Source: Nemertoderma westbladi (taxonomy: Eukaryota > Xenacoelomorpha > Nemertodermatida > Nemertodermatidae). Taken from it: a stretch of DNA of 64,000 nucleotides. Below the pieces are notes generated by a model. That model had not been told where the DNA came from, ran no database searches, and was given only the letters and a program-made list of their open reading frames with translations. Shown one piece after another: positions 45,356-55,718 of the stretch; within the stretch, counting starts at the first letter, position 1; each line of letters starts with the position of its first letter. A program made the translations under genes and the position numbers. The stretch lies in contig JAUCBJ010008896.1 of NCBI GenBank assembly GCA_032718475.1, positions 202,330-266,329 of the forward strand. Reading direction: 5' to 3'.

Positions 45356-45904
45356 TGTTAGCTTATCCAATTCCGCTAACATGAACCCACAAAGTAAGCC
45401 GTTGAGCAATATTGGGAGCACGAGGTTGATTACCAATCAACCTCGTGTCAGCCCAGTAAACGGGGACAATATGCCCCAAAGGAGACACACACAATAAGGG
45501 TCAGGGGCCAAACCCCCAACAGAGAGAGAACAACAGGGGCAACGGGAAACACACCAGGGAAGGTGAAAGGGCGAGAAGTGGGATATTAGCCAATGGGGGG
45601 ACAGCATCGACTAGGTACAGTAATATGGCCAACTGTGCAGTACATATATTACCTGTTGGTGCTTCCCTATTCAGTTTAGTTTACTCAGTCAGATCAGTAG
45701 GGTGGAACGGGGACTTCTGTCACCGTCCGCTACCGCCATCATACTTATCTACCGGTAACCGTGTCATACTATACTGTGCTATATCAGACTATTATACCTT
45801 TATACATATTACCGAACATCAGAACTCTTTTACCTTTCACACACGGCGGGGACGCGTGGATAGAAAACCCAACGGATAAACCGGGATCCGTAGATCCCGT
45901 CACA
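45356..45904 (+). repeat. 5' LTR of BEL-plus
   Basis: 549 bp, TGTTAGC...GTCACA. Differs from the 3' LTR at only two positions that I find. Contains a hairpin CGAGGTTGATT-ACC-AATCAACCTCG at 45421-45445. Confidence 0.97.
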
Positions 45905-46030
45905 GTGACAGAATCAGATCCACCCAGCTGCCCTGACAGTGACAGAATCAGATCCGCCCAGCTGCCCTGACAGTGATAGAATCCTAGCAGCTGCCCTAAC
46001 AGTCTGACAGTGACAGAACTAGATCCAACC
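45905..46030 (+). repeat. About 39-bp leader tandem repeats after the 5' LTR
   Basis: Three to four units of GTGACAGAATCAGATCC plus CCCAGCTGCCCTGACA directly after the LTR, in the region expected for the primer binding site and packaging signal. Confidence 0.8.
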
Positions 46031-46073
46031 AACTGGCCTGACAGACTGTGGCTGCCAGCCACCAAAGACGAAG

Positions 46074-47320
46074 ATGAGTCGAGAGAAAGGAACGACACCG
46101 CCGCGGACCCCGGACGACGATCTAACGATCCGCGAGGCCACGGCGAGACGATACGAACCCACGACGCCGGTCGATGCTACGCCGACCACGTCGACGCACG
46201 TTGACGCCACGTCGATAACGAGCGACCCGGCGAACCAAGATGTGGGGGGTCGTCTACAAAGAGAAATCGAGTCGGGAGGAGAAGAGGAAGACGAGTCGAC
46301 GCGGAGCGAGGGTCGACGTACCGATGTCACCGGTCAGCCACAGGCCGAGGACGACGGACGGTCCACCGGAACGGCGACGGTGGGGCCGTCGGTACGACGT
46401 CGGACCCGGAGAGATGGAGGAGAGGTCGGCGACGAGGACGTCGGGGTTTCTGATCGACTTCGACGGGCCTACCTCGCGACCCGGGAGCAACTGAGAGAGG
46501 CCAAAGGAGGGGCGAAGATAGACGAGGTGAGATTGATGAAACGACTAGGTGAGTCGGACAGACATTTTAGTTACCTAATGCGTTTTGGGCAGAGAGAACT
46601 AGCCGAGGAGAGGGCGAGGGGAGTTTGCCAACGAACTGATTGAACTATGGGAATGTGGGGGTATGGAACCTAGTGTAGTGTACATAGGGCCATACTTAGT
46701 CGATGCCCGGGGAGTAAAATTAGTGGGTTGGAAGAGACCTGAGGAGGGCGAATCCGAGGTTAACTCCGAGGATTCGGTCTCGTCGGTTGGAGGAAGTTCC
46801 GGGAGGCGGGGGAAAGTTAGTAGGACGGAGGGGCGGCGGGAGTCCGTCGCAACCGATAAGTCTGCTACATCCTCCGTAAAAGAAAGAAGGGTGCGGGAGA
46901 TAAATCTAGAGTATAAATTAGAAATGGTGGCGAATAAGCAGGAATGGGTTAGAGTGGCAGCTGAGAGAGAAAACCGCATACTTAGAGAAGTTAGGAGAGT
47001 TGGCGAGGGAGTATAGAAAGAGAGTCGAGGAGTGTATAGAGCGGGAGATGAGAGTAGGGGACGAGCCGGCGACGTGGCTTGAGATAATTGCGAGAGTTGA
47101 GTTGTTCGAGCAGGGTAACCGAGAGAGAGAGATAGAGGTAGAGCGTGAGCGGGAAGATTTGCGTGCTCAGCTAGGGAGGCTTGCGCAATATCAAGCCAAA
47201 CTAGACCAGCGCCGACTAGAACTGGCGCGGTTGGAAATGTCAGAGAGTGAGACCCCACTTACAGGCACCGGGCGAGAGAACCAGAACTGGTGTAGCCGTA
47301 CGGGCGGGGGGGGGGGGTAG
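46074..47320 (+). pseudogene. BEL-plus gag-like region, N-terminal part (frameshifted)
   Basis: Three open frames follow each other: 46074-46643 (MSREKGTTPPRTPDDD, acidic, ending near LRRAYLATREQLREAK), 46663-47016 (GPYLVDARGVKLVGWKRPEE, then a long helix INLEYKLEMVANKQEW) and 47000-47320 (coiled coil, VELFEQGNREREIEVERERE). Charge and coiled-coil content fit a gag of this family. Shifts at about 46620 and 47000, and a G run at 47306-47319 near the last stop. Confidence 0.6.
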
Positions 47321-47754
47321 TAATAGTACGTTAGAAGTAGTTAATATTAATAGTACCGTAGTAAATAACCCTAATCCCTTTATTACAGGATAATATTTTA
47401 CCCGGTAGTATATTTAAATTTAAATTCAAATAATAATATTAATTCAAATATTCAGAATAATTCAAATAATTCTAATTTAAATAATTTAAATCCCGTTTCA
47501 AATTCTAATAATTTAATTGATTTAACAAATAATATTGGGAATGGTGCTATTAATATGAGCGTGTCGGACGTGCATAACCCCGATGGGGGCCTGGCAGGCC
47601 ACGCAGTTAGTGCGCAGAGAGTGGCAGGGGCGAGAAACCCCGACGGGAGCCTGGTGGGCCACGCAGTAGTAGAGAGAGAGGCGGGGGTGAATAGACCCAG
47701 CCGTAGTAAAAACAGTGCGTCGACTAGAGAGGGGTGTAGAGACGAAGTAAGAGA

Positions 47755-48090
47755 TAGTGAAGTTAGATGTGGCGAGTGGGGGGGGGGGGGGCTACCGGCG
47801 CCCCACCACATAAGACTAGTGGCGAGAGAGGGGGGGCAGAGAATGCCCCACAAGGGGGGTGTAGAGGTGTAGTAGGAGGTAGTGAAGTTAGAAGTAGCGG
47901 GTGGGGGGGGGGCTACAGGAGCCCCACCACGAAAGATTAGTGGCGAGAGAAGGGGGGTAGAGAATGTCCGACAAGAGGGACGCAGAAGTGTAGTAAGAGA
48001 TAGTGAAGTTAGAAGTGGCGGGTGGGGGGGGGGCTACGGGCACCCCACCGCGAGAAGTTAGTAGAGAGAGAGGGGGGGCAGAGAGTGTCC
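47755..48090 (+). repeat. About 120-bp tandem repeats with G-runs in gag
   Basis: Three units sharing AGTGAAGTTAGAAGTRGCGG, a run of 8-10 G, then GCTACxGGxGCCCCACC. The G runs vary in length and lie where the frame changes. Confidence 0.8.
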
Positions 48091-49643
48091 CACAGCCGTC
48101 AGCGGATAATGCGCGGGCCGAATCAGGTAAACCGCAACACCCGGCGACGGAGAGTAATAGGGGGATTGCGAGTATCCCCAGCGGCGTGCGATCGAGCAGA
48201 GAGAGGCAGGTTGACGTCGCGAGAGGGCAGACGAAGCGTCGAGCCCGATCAGAAGAGAGAAGAAGAACAGTGGAGTTTAACCGGGAGGTCGACGAGAGAT
48301 CTCACGAGCGGGAATACTGCACGAAAAGGGGAAGAAGAGAAGATAGTAGAAGAAGTGTCGCCACGAACGATAGCAGTGTGAGGACAGATAGCGGACCGTC
48401 GATAGTAGAGATGGAGTTAGGGAGTCAGTGGGGTCGAACTTCGGGAGATTGCCGTCGCCCCGGAGAAACGCACCGCACGCCAAGAGAGGGGTACAGGAGG
48501 TACCAATACAAAGTCGAGAACAGGAGAGGGGATCGAAGAGAAGCTTCCCGACGGGATATAGCTGCCGATCGAGAGTACGGTAGTCGCGGGGAGATTCGAG
48601 ATTCGCGAAGAATAAACTTCGGTTCGGAAGGGCACATGCAGACTGCAGGACATACTGTAGGCCTTACTGCACATACTATTATAGGCCATGCTGGGAGAGA
48701 TAGAGTAGGCGATGGGGTAGCGCGAACGACGGGATTAAACCCGGAAGTCGCGGAGTACATACCGGTAGGTAGGCGAGAGGTAGGTAGGCCTATATCGGTA
48801 CAGCAGCATGACTATAATACACAGGGACATAACATATATCCAGGGGAGGGGGGAGTTATTGGAGATAGACGTATGGGCCCCAATGTATTAACATCAACCC
48901 CAGTACCAAACATACCGGCCGGGGGGGGACAGGGTGACATTCCCCCATCACAATATCGACAATATACCCCGATAGGAGCAAGAACATCGAACTCCCTGGA
49001 CGAGAACAGGTCGTGCGGACAGTCACTACCACACGCGGCCATACAGGGGACTGCTAGTCCACAGTTAGCTGGTAGCAGGGCCACACCGTGGCGGGGACAG
49101 GAAGAAAATAACACCAAAAATAAACACAATCCCAATATACCCAGTAGGCCGAGTCTAGACAATCGAAACATTAAATCGGTACATATAAACCTAAGCGCGA
49201 TACGTGAAGGACTATACAGGAAACGCTATAATCCAGGATTCCAATGTCAATTACATCGGGACGGAACCCATAAGACCAGGAGTTGCAAGTACTGGCAAGC
49301 GTTGCCCAAACGAGATCGTGTAGCCTACACAGACGCAAACGGACTATGTCATCGATGTGTGGTAAAAGGACACAGATCCGGAGAGTGTTGGAAAGGGAGA
49401 GGATGTGAAAGGACTAAACCAGGGGCAGAGAAGCCCATGAGCAAACATAAGGGAGTCGGGAAAGTAGAAGGAGGCGTGTTGCATACACACGCAGGACTGG
49501 ACACAGTGCGAGGGGGCATTACATGGGCAGACGCCGTGTATACCGAGGGACGAGCGGGGGTCGTCGAGGCCTTTAATGCCAGCGCACATACGAAGGGGGA
49601 GGCCAGCAGAGGTAGTACCGAAGAGAGTGTGGCGAAGAGTTAG
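48003..49643 (+). CDS. BEL-plus gag C-terminal part with zinc knuckles
   Basis: Open frame of 546 codons, Arg/Glu-rich. Near the C-terminus it carries BEL/Pao-type gag fingers: FQCQLHRDGTHKTRSCKYWQ, then CHRCVVKGHRSGECWKGRGC. A protease or RT should follow in a full element; instead the frame stops and the sequence turns into the integrase tail at about 49645. The real start is probably upstream, in a shifted frame. Confidence 0.75.
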   Translation: MKLEVAGGGGATGTPPREVSRERGGAESVPQPSADNARAESGKPQHPATESNRGIASIPSGVRSSRERQVDVARGQTKRRARSEERRRTVEFNREVDERSHEREYCTKRGRREDSRRSVATNDSSVRTDSGPSIVEMELGSQWGRTSGDCRRPGETHRTPREGYRRYQYKVENRRGDRREASRRDIAADREYGSRGEIRDSRRINFGSEGHMQTAGHTVGLTAHTIIGHAGRDRVGDGVARTTGLNPEVAEYIPVGRREVGRPISVQQHDYNTQGHNIYPGEGGVIGDRRMGPNVLTSTPVPNIPAGGGQGDIPPSQYRQYTPIGARTSNSLDENRSCGQSLPHAAIQGTASPQLAGSRATPWRGQEENNTKNKHNPNIPSRPSLDNRNIKSVHINLSAIREGLYRKRYNPGFQCQLHRDGTHKTRSCKYWQALPKRDRVAYTDANGLCHRCVVKGHRSGECWKGRGCERTKPGAEKPMSKHKGVGKVEGGVLHTHAGLDTVRGGITWADAVYTEGRAGVVEAFNASAHTKGEASRGSTEESVAKS

Positions 49644-49785
49644 AGGACGTATAGGAGGGCAGCGGGAGAGTGCCTACTGGAAGAAGGGGCACCTGAGAGT
49701 TTTTAGTCGTCCAAAGTTTTGGACTGAGGGGGGTGGGAATGAGGGCGAGACGCCCTTCCCACGCACAAAATATAAAATAATTATT
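49640..49785 (+). pseudogene. BEL-plus integrase tail at the pol deletion junction
   Basis: YRRAAGECLLEEGAPESF matches the end of the BEL-minus integrase (YRRAVGKCCLLEGAP), and the next DNA (GTCGTCCAA...TTGGACTGAGGGGGGTGGGA) matches 17620-17680 inverted. This places a deletion of nearly all pol between gag and this point. Confidence 0.8.
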
Positions 49786-49859
49786 TAATTAAAAATAAGA
49801 AAATAATTAAATAATAGAGTAGGTAGAAGTTAGGTAGTAAGAGTTAGTTAGTTAGTTAG

Positions 49860-50290
49860 TTAGTTAAAGGGTGGTACGTAGTACCGTTAGAGAGTTAGAG
49901 AGTTAGAGGGTACGTAAGTACCGCTAGTTAGTTAGAGAGTTAGAGGGTACGTAAGTACCGTTAGTTCAGTTAGAGAGTTAGAGGGTACGTAGTACCGCTA
50001 GTTAGTTAGAGAGTTAGAGGGTACGTAGTACCGCTAGTTAGTAGAGTAGAGCTAGAGTAGTAGAGAGGGTACGTAAGTACCGCTAGTAGTAGAGTAGAGC
50101 TAGAGTAGTTAAGAGGGTACGTAGTACCGCTAGTCTAGTTAGAGAGAGCTAGAGTAGTAAGAGGGTACGTAGTACCGCTAGCTAGTAGAGAGAGCTAGAG
50201 TAGTAGAGAGGGTACGTTGTACCGCTAGCTAGTAGAGAGAGCTAGAGTAGTAAGAGGGTACGTAGTACCGCTAGTTAGGAGTGTTAGTAG
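49860..50290 (+). repeat. Tandem repeats with GGTACGTAGTACC hairpins
   Basis: About ten units of 34-45 bp built on GAGTTAGAGGGTACGTAGTACCG. Same word and same place as the 17100-17560 repeats of BEL-minus. Confidence 0.9.
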
Positions 50291-50689
50291 AGCAGTAGAG
50301 GGTTGTGGGCACCATAAGCGCCACGTAGATGGAAGTAGCAGTAGAGGTTGTGGGCACCGTAAGCGCCACGTAGTTAGAGTTAGTAGGGAATGCGCTGAAC
50401 TTAGTGGGGCACGGGCGTGATGACGTGTTTGATGTAAGAGCAGGGTATGTTAATTAGGGTGGGTGCCGGGCACAAGAGGTGCCGGGCACAAAAAGAGTTA
50501 GTGAGTAGTGGAGTTAGTTGAGTAGTAGTAGAGTTAGTTGAGTTAGTAGAGGTTGTGAGTTAGTAGAGTTAGTAGAGAGTTAGTAGAGTTAGTAAGAGTT
50601 AGTAGTAGTTCACATAATTAACGTACCCACTCTGCCGGCATTCAGAGCGTCACGTGTAGGCGAGTGGATGTAAAGGAAGTAAGTTAGAG

Positions 50690-51190
50690 ATAGAGTAGAG
50701 TAGTAGAGAGGGCACATAGGGTGCCAGGTAGTAGAGTAGAGTGTTAGAGGTAGCAGAGAGGGCACATAGGGTGCCAGAGTAGAAAGTAGAGACGGGCACA
50801 TAGGGTGCCAGGTAGTAGAGTTAGAGAGTTAGAGATAGAGTAGAGAGAGAGGGCACATAGGGTGCCAGGTAGTAAGTTAGAGATAGAGTAGAGAGTAGAG
50901 AGGGCACATAGGGTGCCAGGTAGTAGAGTTAGAGAGTTAGAGATAGAGTAGAGTAGTAGAGACGGGCACATAGGGTGCCAGGTAGTAGAGTTAGAGAGTT
51001 AGAGATAGAGTAGAGTAGTAGAGAGGGCACATAGGGTGCCAGGTAGTAGAGTTAGAGAGGTAGTAGTGTAGTAGAGAGGGCACATAGGGTGCCAGGTAGT
51101 AGAGTAGAGCAGAGAGGGCACATAGGGTGCCAGGTAGTAGAGCTAGAGAGGTAGTTGAGTAGTAGAAGGGCACATAGGGTGCCAGATAGT
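50690..51190 (+). repeat. Tandem repeats with GGCACATAGGGTGCC hairpins
   Basis: About ten units of 45-60 bp built on GAGAGGGCACATAGGGTGCC and AGGTAGTAGAGTTAGAGAG. The stem GGCAC/GTGCC replaces the GGTAC/GTACC stem of the previous block. Confidence 0.9.
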
Positions 51191-51851
51191 AGAGTGGTTG
51201 TGGGCACCGCAAGCGCCACGTAGTTAGAAGAGTGGGTAGAGTTAGGGAGTTCTAGTTAAAGGGCTAGAGAGTTGGTAGACTTAGATGAGTCAAGTAGAGT
51301 TAGTAGAAGTAGAGAGTTAGTAGGAGTTAGCTAGACTTAGTAGTTCTAGTTAGAGTTAGTAGAAAGTTAGAGGCTTTAGTTAGAGCCAGAAGTAGTGAGA
51401 GTTAGCGGAGAGTAGAGTTAGTAGTTAGTAGAGTTAGATAGTTAGAGTTAGTAAGCAGTAGGTAGATGGTATGATAGCACAGGGGTAGCATTAGAGATTA
51501 GGGCCTTAGGGAGGGCAAGAGAGATAGCGAGAGGTGGTATGGAGATAGTGTGGAGAGAGTGTGGGCGCAATTCAAGCGTGGGGGGGGGGGAGAAGTGAGA
51601 GGAAGAGTGAGGGACAGGGAAGTCCAAGAGTTAGAGCAAGAGAGGAGAGGAAGAGTAGAGTCAGGGCGAAAGTGTTGGGGAAACAAAAGTTGTGTGAGAG
51701 AAGCGCACGATCGGCCCGACACGAAACGCCAGAGGGTAGCAATATCATACCCATAGGGAGCGGCCCGGAAAGCCGGCTCCGAAAGAAAATAACCCACCCC
51801 ACACCCGATACTAGATCGGGATCCAGCGGAATTGTAGCGCACTTTTTGGTG

Positions 51852-51890
51852 GATGCTATCTTCTCACCGGGAAGATAGCATGGGGGGGAG
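51852..51890 (+). promoter_or_regulatory. BEL-plus PPT and adjoining hairpin
   Basis: Hairpin ATGCTATCTTC / GAAGATAGCAT (51853-51881) immediately before a G-rich tract ending GGGGGGGAG next to the 3' LTR. Conserved in BEL-minus (13343-13379). Confidence 0.8.
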
Positions 51891-52439
51891 TGTTAGCTTA
51901 TCCAATTCCGCTAACATGAACCCACAAAGTAAGCCGTTGAGCAATATTGGGAGCACGAGGTTGATTACCAATCAACCTCGTGTCAGCCCAGTAAACGGGG
52001 ACAATAGGCCCCAAAGGAGACACACACAATAAGGGTCAGGGGCCAAACCCCTAACAGAGAGAGAACAACAGGGGCAACGGGAAACACACCAGGGAAGGTG
52101 AAAGGGCGAGAAGTGGGATATTAGCCAATGGGGGGACAGCATCGACTAGGTACAGTAATATGGCCAACTGTGCAGTACATATATTACCTGTTGGTGCTTC
52201 CCTATTCAGTTTAGTTTACTCAGTCAGATCAGTAGGGTGGAACGGGGACTTCTGTCACCGTCCGCTACCGCCATCATACTTATCTACCGGTAACCGTGTC
52301 ATACTATACTGTGCTATATCAGACTATTATACCTTTATACATATTACCGAACATCAGAACTCTTTTACCTTTCACACACGGCGGGGACGCGTGGATAGAA
52401 AACCCAACGGATAAACCGGGATCCGTAGATCCCGTCACA
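51891..52439 (+). repeat. 3' LTR of BEL-plus
   Basis: 549 bp. Two substitutions relative to the 5' LTR (CAATA[T/G]GCCCC and AACCCC[C/T]AAC). Confidence 0.97.
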
Positions 52440-52709
52440 AAATTCTTTTTGTCTAAGCTCCGGTTTAAAATTGGTCTCATTTTGCGTGGCATCTTTCGAC
52501 AACCACAAGTAATATGTATATTCAAATCTCTTATAAAGGAAGGGCCTCACTGTAAAAACAGCTGAAATTTTTTTATTTTCTTTGAAGTTGATGATATTTT
52601 TTTTTTTTTTGTATTTACTTCTAGGTATATCTTGAGGTTTTAAAACAGTAGCTAACGGTTTACTCGATACTAAATATAATTTTCTAAATGTTACTTCCGT
52701 TTTAACCAT
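52440..52709 (-). pseudogene. Polinton gene upstream part, probably integrase N-terminus
   Basis: Minus frame from ATG 52709: MVKTEVTFRKLYLVSSKPLA, then a basic stretch and FEYTYYLWLSKDATQN, then ELRQKEF at the AAATT site. Removing the BEL joins it to IYSDPLSP at 45355, one frame off, so it may be the first exon-like part of the integrase gene or a separate gene. Not otherwise recognised. Confidence 0.4.
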
Positions 52710-52726
52710 TATTATTATTATTATTA

Positions 52727-53110
52727 TTACCGTCCACAGTTAATTCTTTTCGCAATAGCTGCCACAGCGGCAGCGGCACCAGCCCCCGCAGCGAGTTTCG
52801 TGCCAATGCCGAGTAGGGGTGTTAGAAATGGAAGTATACCACCAGATTGATTGGTTAACTTTTTTCTGTAACTTGATATATTTTTTGCTTTGCGATTGAG
52901 TGATTTTAATACCTTTTTATAACGACGAATATTTCTAAATAAATGAGGGGTCAATTGTACATTACCTTTTAGAACATTTAAAGCTGTATTTACAATGAGA
53001 CGTATTAATTCCTTACTCGCGCTATAATTAATAAAATAAGTTCTTTGTTGAGGGGTGGCGCTGCGTAAAAATTCCAATTCGTTACGATATTTCTGCGCAA
53101 GTCTATTCAT
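52727..53110 (-). CDS. Small basic virion-type protein of Polinton/adintovirus
   Basis: 127 residues, intact. Pattern ELEFLRSATPQQRTYFINYS, ALNVLKGNVQLTPHLFRNIR, then a basic helix RRYKKVLKSLNRKAKN, KLTNQSGGILPFLTPLLG and an Ala/Gly-rich hydrophobic end (AAGAGAAAAVAAIAKR). This layout (helical N-terminus, NxLKGNVxLT motif, Gly-Gly, hydrophobic C-terminus) is what I know from a small protein that regularly accompanies Polinton ATPases and integrases and is thought to be a capsid-associated or membrane-active protein. All features look undamaged. Confidence 0.7.
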   Translation of the reverse strand: MNRLAQKYRNELEFLRSATPQQRTYFINYSASKELIRLIVNTALNVLKGNVQLTPHLFRNIRRYKKVLKSLNRKAKNISSYRKKLTNQSGGILPFLTPLLGIGTKLAAGAGAAAAVAAIAKRINCGR

Positions 53111-53152
53111 TGTTGCGACATTATTTAAAATTTTTACAAAATATGAATATTA

Positions 53153-53184
<32 letters not shown>

Positions 53185-53186
53185 CA

Positions 53187-53753
53187 CTACGTTTATAGTC
53201 AATGTAATTTTTAATGTAACAATTATGATTACGAAATATATCCGATCTAAATCTTAAATGTTCCGGTGTTTCCTGACGTAAATCAATTAAGAAATGTGAA
53301 TAGTCGCATGCCCGGGTAACATTTGCTTCGCGAAATTTAAAACCAATAAACTATCTCGCGGATTTTTCATTAATACTAAGGTATGGCTATTAATTGATCT
53401 GTACAGTTATGCTTCCCACCGTAAAACATGTTTTGCGTTATGAAACAAATAAATATATTGGAATGATGAGCAACCTTAGTAAATAATACAGTTAAGGCTG
53501 TACTGGACTCAGTTTCTTTTAATAAATCGTCTATAATTAATAAATCTCGACTATTTACTAAACTATCTATATTTTCGGGTAAACCTTTGTAAAGGTGGGT
53601 AATACCAGGAATAGTTGGGGGATTGCTCCCGTAACAATACAATACTCGCAAGGATGATTCGTTGAAGCAACCATTCTTGTGTTTGATTAAGTTGCCGACA
53701 AAGGTAGATTTACCTGAACCGGATGGACCTGAAATAATCATACTCGTTCCCAT
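53187..53753 (-). pseudogene. Polinton packaging ATPase (FtsK/HerA type)
   Basis: Start MGTSMIISGPSGSGKSTFVG with an intact Walker A (GPSGSGKS), LYCYGSNPPTIPGITHLYKG, Walker B-like RDLLIIDDLLKE and a sensor region ICFITQNMFYGGKHNC. A shift at about 53385 leads to LVLMKNPRDSLLVLNFAKQM (the conserved KNPRD motif) and FLIDLRQETPEHLRFRSDIF. Family role: genome packaging into the capsid. Length about 190 residues, normal for the family. One or two frame lesions. Confidence 0.85.
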
Positions 53754-54170
53754 TTGAAAATTTAAATTATATGGTCCTGAATTAAAGTCAGCCCTTTATT
53801 ATTATTAAGATATATCAACAATATAATATAATAGAACATAAATATAAATATAAGGAACCATCACCATTACTATGTATATAACAATAATTGATGCAACTAC
53901 AGTATATTTATGGGTATATTTAATTAACATGTGTCACAACTATGTGTCACAACTAAAGGTGCTATTTCCGAATATAGGAATTATATATTTCATTCTATGT
54001 AATTCCAAGCATTAGCATAATTATACGCGAGATAGTGATAGGTAATAGTAACAGCCGTTAAATCACTTCCCCGGAATTTTGCGCTAATTATTTTTATATG
54101 TTCGCTGTTGAAAAAATAAGGGACATAGTAGCAGCATCTTCTTACTATATTTCGATAAAAAATAGTTTTT
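53754..54170. other. No clear gene
   Basis: AT-rich. Minus frame 54277-53990 contains IISAKFRGSDLTAVTITYHY, possibly from a capsid gene, but I cannot assign it and it overlaps the adenain-like fragment. Confidence 0.35.
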
Positions 54171-54308
54171 ATGAATGAAAATATCGGTGAATACTTTGAT
54201 TCATTTGGAGTGTTCCCCCCAGCTCGTATAAAAGACCGGCTGTGCTGTATAAAAGACAATGAAATGGACAAGAACACCCTCTACATACGTGTTGAAGGGA
54301 TTCTGTAA
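54171..54308 (+). pseudogene. Adenain-like (Peptidase C5) fragment
   Basis: 45 residues: NENIGEYFDSFGVFPPARIK. EYFDSFGxxPP is the conserved segment after the catalytic His in Polinton/adenovirus-type maturation proteases. No upstream His-Trp or downstream Cys part is readable, so it is at most a fragment. Confidence 0.5.
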
Positions 54309-55053
54309 AAACTGACACACCTCTACGTAAGTTTGGAAAAGACTTCAAACAAATTGAAAAGATACTCGCATGTTGGTTACGGAACAAAGCCATAATGAAT
54401 TGATATTACGAATTGTGTTACAATGTGTTATATCTTAAATGTTACTACGATATATCTTAAATGTTACTCTGTTATATGTATATATGTTATGTTATAAATA
54501 TATATTTCAATGTTGCTATATTAAAAATATGAAAATAGTCTACTGTATTTGATTTTTCTTTTTCATATAATTTTTCAATTTTTTTATAATTTTTCAAATA
54601 ATATAAGGGTTAAACAAAGAACATCAAAACAGTTAAACAGTAAAACATTTATATGACAAGTTACAATAGACAAGTAACATAAAGTTTAGTTTATAATTTG
54701 AGTAGTTTAGTTTATATCCACAGCATCTAGCTTTATCTTTTTCTGTTCTATTTGAGGACAGAGAGCTAATTTTCGTTGAATATCTTTTAGAGACATCGGG
54801 GGAAGCATTAGGGTGAAATAGATTGAGGTGGATCTGCTTGGGGAGGAAAACCACATCTTTTAGTGTGCGTTTGAGAAAGTTGATGCAACACTCAACAGCA
54901 TAGTTTGAGGGTAAGGTTAATTTGTTTGTTGTCTTCAGGTTGACAATAATTATTTCTGATGGTGTATGTTGAATGTGAAAAAGGGGGGGGGGGGGGGGGT
55001 GAGATAGTAATGGGAGGATGTGAATTGCTGAATGAGATGAAAGTTTGGAGAAA
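54309..55053. other. No recognised gene; poly-G tract
   Basis: An open minus stretch of about 54960-54690 (VVFLPKQIHLNLFHPNASPD) lacks recognisable motifs. A 17-G run occurs at 54983-54999, a likely source of slippage or assembly error. Confidence 0.4.
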
Positions 55054-55666
55054 TCACTCGCTTTTATATTTAAACCATCGGTAAACTGAAACGTAGTTTA
55101 TTTCAATTATTTTTTGATGACAGATGGCAACATAAGCTTCACCTTTGAATGAATAAATGAAAGCTGCTACTGATTCGTATAAATCAAGACACTGGTGATT
55201 AGGTAGTTGTAGTTGCTTTGGTTCACAATCACTATTGTTAGCCAATGACTGTAGTTCAGAGAGTGCTTCTCGGGCGCGATCTATATTGTCAATACAGAAC
55301 ATGTAGTCATAGCGTCTGTCGGAAATTTCGAGGGTTTCACAGTTGAAAACAGTATACATTTTTATTCGATCTGAAATTAATTCTTCGTGGTTCACCTCAT
55401 CGTAACATTCGTATCCTTCGACTGCAGAATCAAACCATGAAATTTTAAGAAGCAACCTCAACTCCACTCACGATTGCGATGTTTCTTTTATTATTAATAT
55501 TTGTGATATAACCAAAAGTAGAACTATTGAAAGAAACATAGTTCCCTGGCTCTAAAACAATGTGCACCGCGAGATTGGATTGATGTAAGGACAAGAAATC
55601 TTTATATAATGTTGTAGTAAAGCAGCCACAGTGTCTGAGATGGTTAACCAAGCCCCATCTACTCAT
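55054..55666 (-). pseudogene. Unrecognised protein gene, frameshifted
   Basis: First frame 55666-55445: MSRWGLVNHLRHCGCFTTTL, HIVLEPGNYVSFNSSTFGYI. After one shift at about 55460: LLLKISWFDSAVEGYECYDE, then EELISDRIKMYTVFNCETLE and HQCLDLYESVAAFIYSFKGE to 55054. Joined length about 200 residues. The GNYV...GYI...KISWFD pattern suggests a small beta-barrel, as in BAH-like or DUF domains of transposon-linked proteins, but I do not identify it. Same strand as the ATPase and pX-like genes. Confidence 0.4.
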
Positions 55667-55718
55667 CTACTGTATCTTCTAGTTTTTTTTAAATCAAAAG
55701 GTTTCAGTGGGGAGGTTT

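Larger units (their letters stand above)
45356..52439 (+). mobile_element. BEL/Pao-type element with gag but without pol
   Basis: Complete insertion: 549-bp LTRs, 5-bp TSD AAATT (45351-45355 and 52440-52444), G-rich PPT just before the 3' LTR. Interior: gag-like ORFs to 49643, then a direct join to the last codons of BEL integrase, then about 2 kb of tandem repeats. Reverse transcriptase, RNase H and integrase are absent, so it must have moved with proteins supplied by a relative. It sits in the Polinton integrase. Confidence 0.92.

Noticed and set aside
53990-54277. Minus ORF as Polinton capsid protein
   Set aside because: Only a vague beta-rich look; it overlaps the better-supported adenain-like motif on the other strand and could not be assigned.
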